From positions 1 through 5,153 of the forward strand of contig JAVEEE010000520.1 in the NCBI GenBank assembly GCA_030840615.1: a DNA stretch of 5,153 nucleotides. Direction: 5' to 3'. Positions within the stretch are counted from its first letter, which is position 1; each line of letters begins with the position of its first letter. This document shows positions 4,423 to 5,153 of the stretch, piece after piece. A program made the translations under genes and the position numbers. Below the pieces are notes generated by a model that saw nothing but the letters and a program-made list of their open reading frames with translations, was not told where the DNA came from and searched no databases. The DNA is from Frankiaceae bacterium. GTDB taxonomy: Bacteria > Actinomycetota > Actinomycetes > JAFAQI01.

Positions 4423-5153
4423 GTGTCGCGTTACCTCGTCACCGGTATCACCAGCGACGTCGCCCGGCCGGTGGCCGAGGCCCTGGCCAAAGAGCATGAG
4501 GTCATCGGCGCGGCCCGCTTCCGCGACGAGTCCGCACGCGATTCGCTGCATGCCGCCGGCATCAAGACCGTCCGCGCCGACCTCGCCAAGGGCGACCTCG
4601 GCGACCTGCCCGACGCAGTGGACTACGTGCTGCACTTTGCGGTCGTCAAGAGTGACAAGTGGAACGTGGCACTCGACGGCAACGTGGGCGGCCCGCTGCA
4701 CCTCATGGAGAAGTACGCCGGCAGCAGCGGCTTCCTCCATGTCAGTTCGACGGCGGTCTACCACCCGAATGGGCACCATGAGTTCACCGAGGACGACCCG
4801 CTCGGAGACAGTCATCGCAACTACTACCTTCCGACGTACTCGATCACGAAGATCGGCGCCGAGGGCGCTGTGCGCTGGGGGGCCCGGCGGTACAACATCC
4901 CCACGACGATCGCGCGCCTCAACGTGCCATATGGCGACTGGGGCGGCTGGCCGTTCATCCAGTTCCAGCTGGCCGAGGGCGGGATGGACGTCGCGGTGCA
5001 TCCGGATGCCCCGAGTGAGTTCCATCCCCTTCACACCGACGACATCGTCGCCATGGTGCCGAAGCTCCTGGAGATCGCGTCGGTCCCGCCCACCGTCGTC
5101 AACTGGGGAGGCGACGAGCGGGTCAGTGTCGAGGAGTGGTGCGCCTACCTCAG
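4423..5153 (+). CDS. NAD(P)-dependent epimerase/dehydratase family protein (extended SDR), C-terminus missing
   Basis: From the GTG at 4423 the frame stays open for 243 codons to the window edge; family members usually have about 290-330 residues, so the end lies just outside. The first strand and cofactor turn are RYLVTGITSDVARP (3-16): Gly8 is present, but the later glycines of TGxxGxxG are Ser11 and Ala14. Strand 2 ends in GAARFRD with Arg32 and no acidic residue, hinting at NADP(H) over NAD(H). YVLHFAV corresponds to the fourth-strand HxAA motif. The catalytic set is present: VSSTAVY (107-113) supplying the Ser/Thr, and Tyr139 with Lys143 in YSITK. PTTIARLNVPYG and FHPLHTDDIVAMV are standard extended-SDR blocks that shape the substrate pocket. 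The reaction would be oxidation, reduction or epimerisation of a sugar- or alcohol-like substrate, which is unknown. It follows tesB by 47 bases and has its own predicted promoter, operator and ribosome binding site, so it can be controlled separately. Confidence 0.9.
   Translation, partial: MSRYLVTGITSDVARPVAEALAKEHEVIGAARFRDESARDSLHAAGIKTVRADLAKGDLGDLPDAVDYVLHFAVVKSDKWNVALDGNVGGPLHLMEKYAGSSGFLHVSSTAVYHPNGHHEFTEDDPLGDSHRNYYLPTYSITKIGAEGAVRWGARRYNIPTTIARLNVPYGDWGGWPFIQFQLAEGGMDVAVHPDAPSEFHPLHTDDIVAMVPKLLEIASVPPTVVNWGGDERVSVEEWCAYL

Noticed and set aside
4402..5034. Minus-strand open frame (210 codons) opposite the SDR gene
   Set aside because: The plus strand carries a clear Rossmann-fold SDR with a strong ribosome binding site; the antisense frame has neither motifs nor a start signal.

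Overview
This is a GC-rich (roughly 68-70% by eye) bacterial chromosomal window. GTG starts, compact gene spacing and the protein families (TetR regulator, GDxxxGN-type phosphotransferase, AttH/CrtC-like protein, TesB thioesterase, extended SDR) point to Actinomycetota. The exact order is not decidable from sequence alone; the secreted protein at the left edge resembles proteins I associate with soil actinobacteria. No RNA genes, CRISPR arrays, insertion sequences, att sites or origins were seen.

Layout. (1) 1-470, minus strand: N-terminal 156 codons of a secreted protein of unknown function, running off the left edge. (2) 471-579: divergent promoter region. The two start codons are each preceded, 4-5 nt upstream, by the same 9-mer TAGCGTCCG in mirrored orientation. 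It contains a TANNNT-type -10 box placed so that both mRNAs would be nearly leaderless, which fits the absence of Shine-Dalgarno sequences. (3) 580-4375, plus strand: a tight four-gene run of tetR, phosphotransferase (4-nt overlap), AttH/CrtC-like protein (17-nt gap) and acyl-CoA thioesterase II (21-nt gap). No clear internal promoter or terminator was seen, so it is probably one operon. (4) 4376-4422: a short but dense regulatory gap with a TATGAT -10 box, a 19-bp TetR-type palindrome overlapping it, and an outer inverted repeat that pairs with the next gene's Shine-Dalgarno sequence. (5) 4423 to the right edge: an extended short-chain dehydrogenase/epimerase, 3' end missing.

How the genes may work together. 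A TetR regulator, a small-molecule kinase-like phosphotransferase, a lipocalin-like carotenoid/steroid-type modifying protein, a thioesterase releasing acids from acyl-CoA, and an NAD(P)-dependent reductase/epimerase form a plausible accessory catabolic or modification set for a lipid-like, terpenoid, steroid or aromatic substrate handled as a CoA thioester. This pathway reading is inference from family membership and adjacency; no substrate can be named. The most testable novelty lies in the two regulatory gaps, not in a new protein system.
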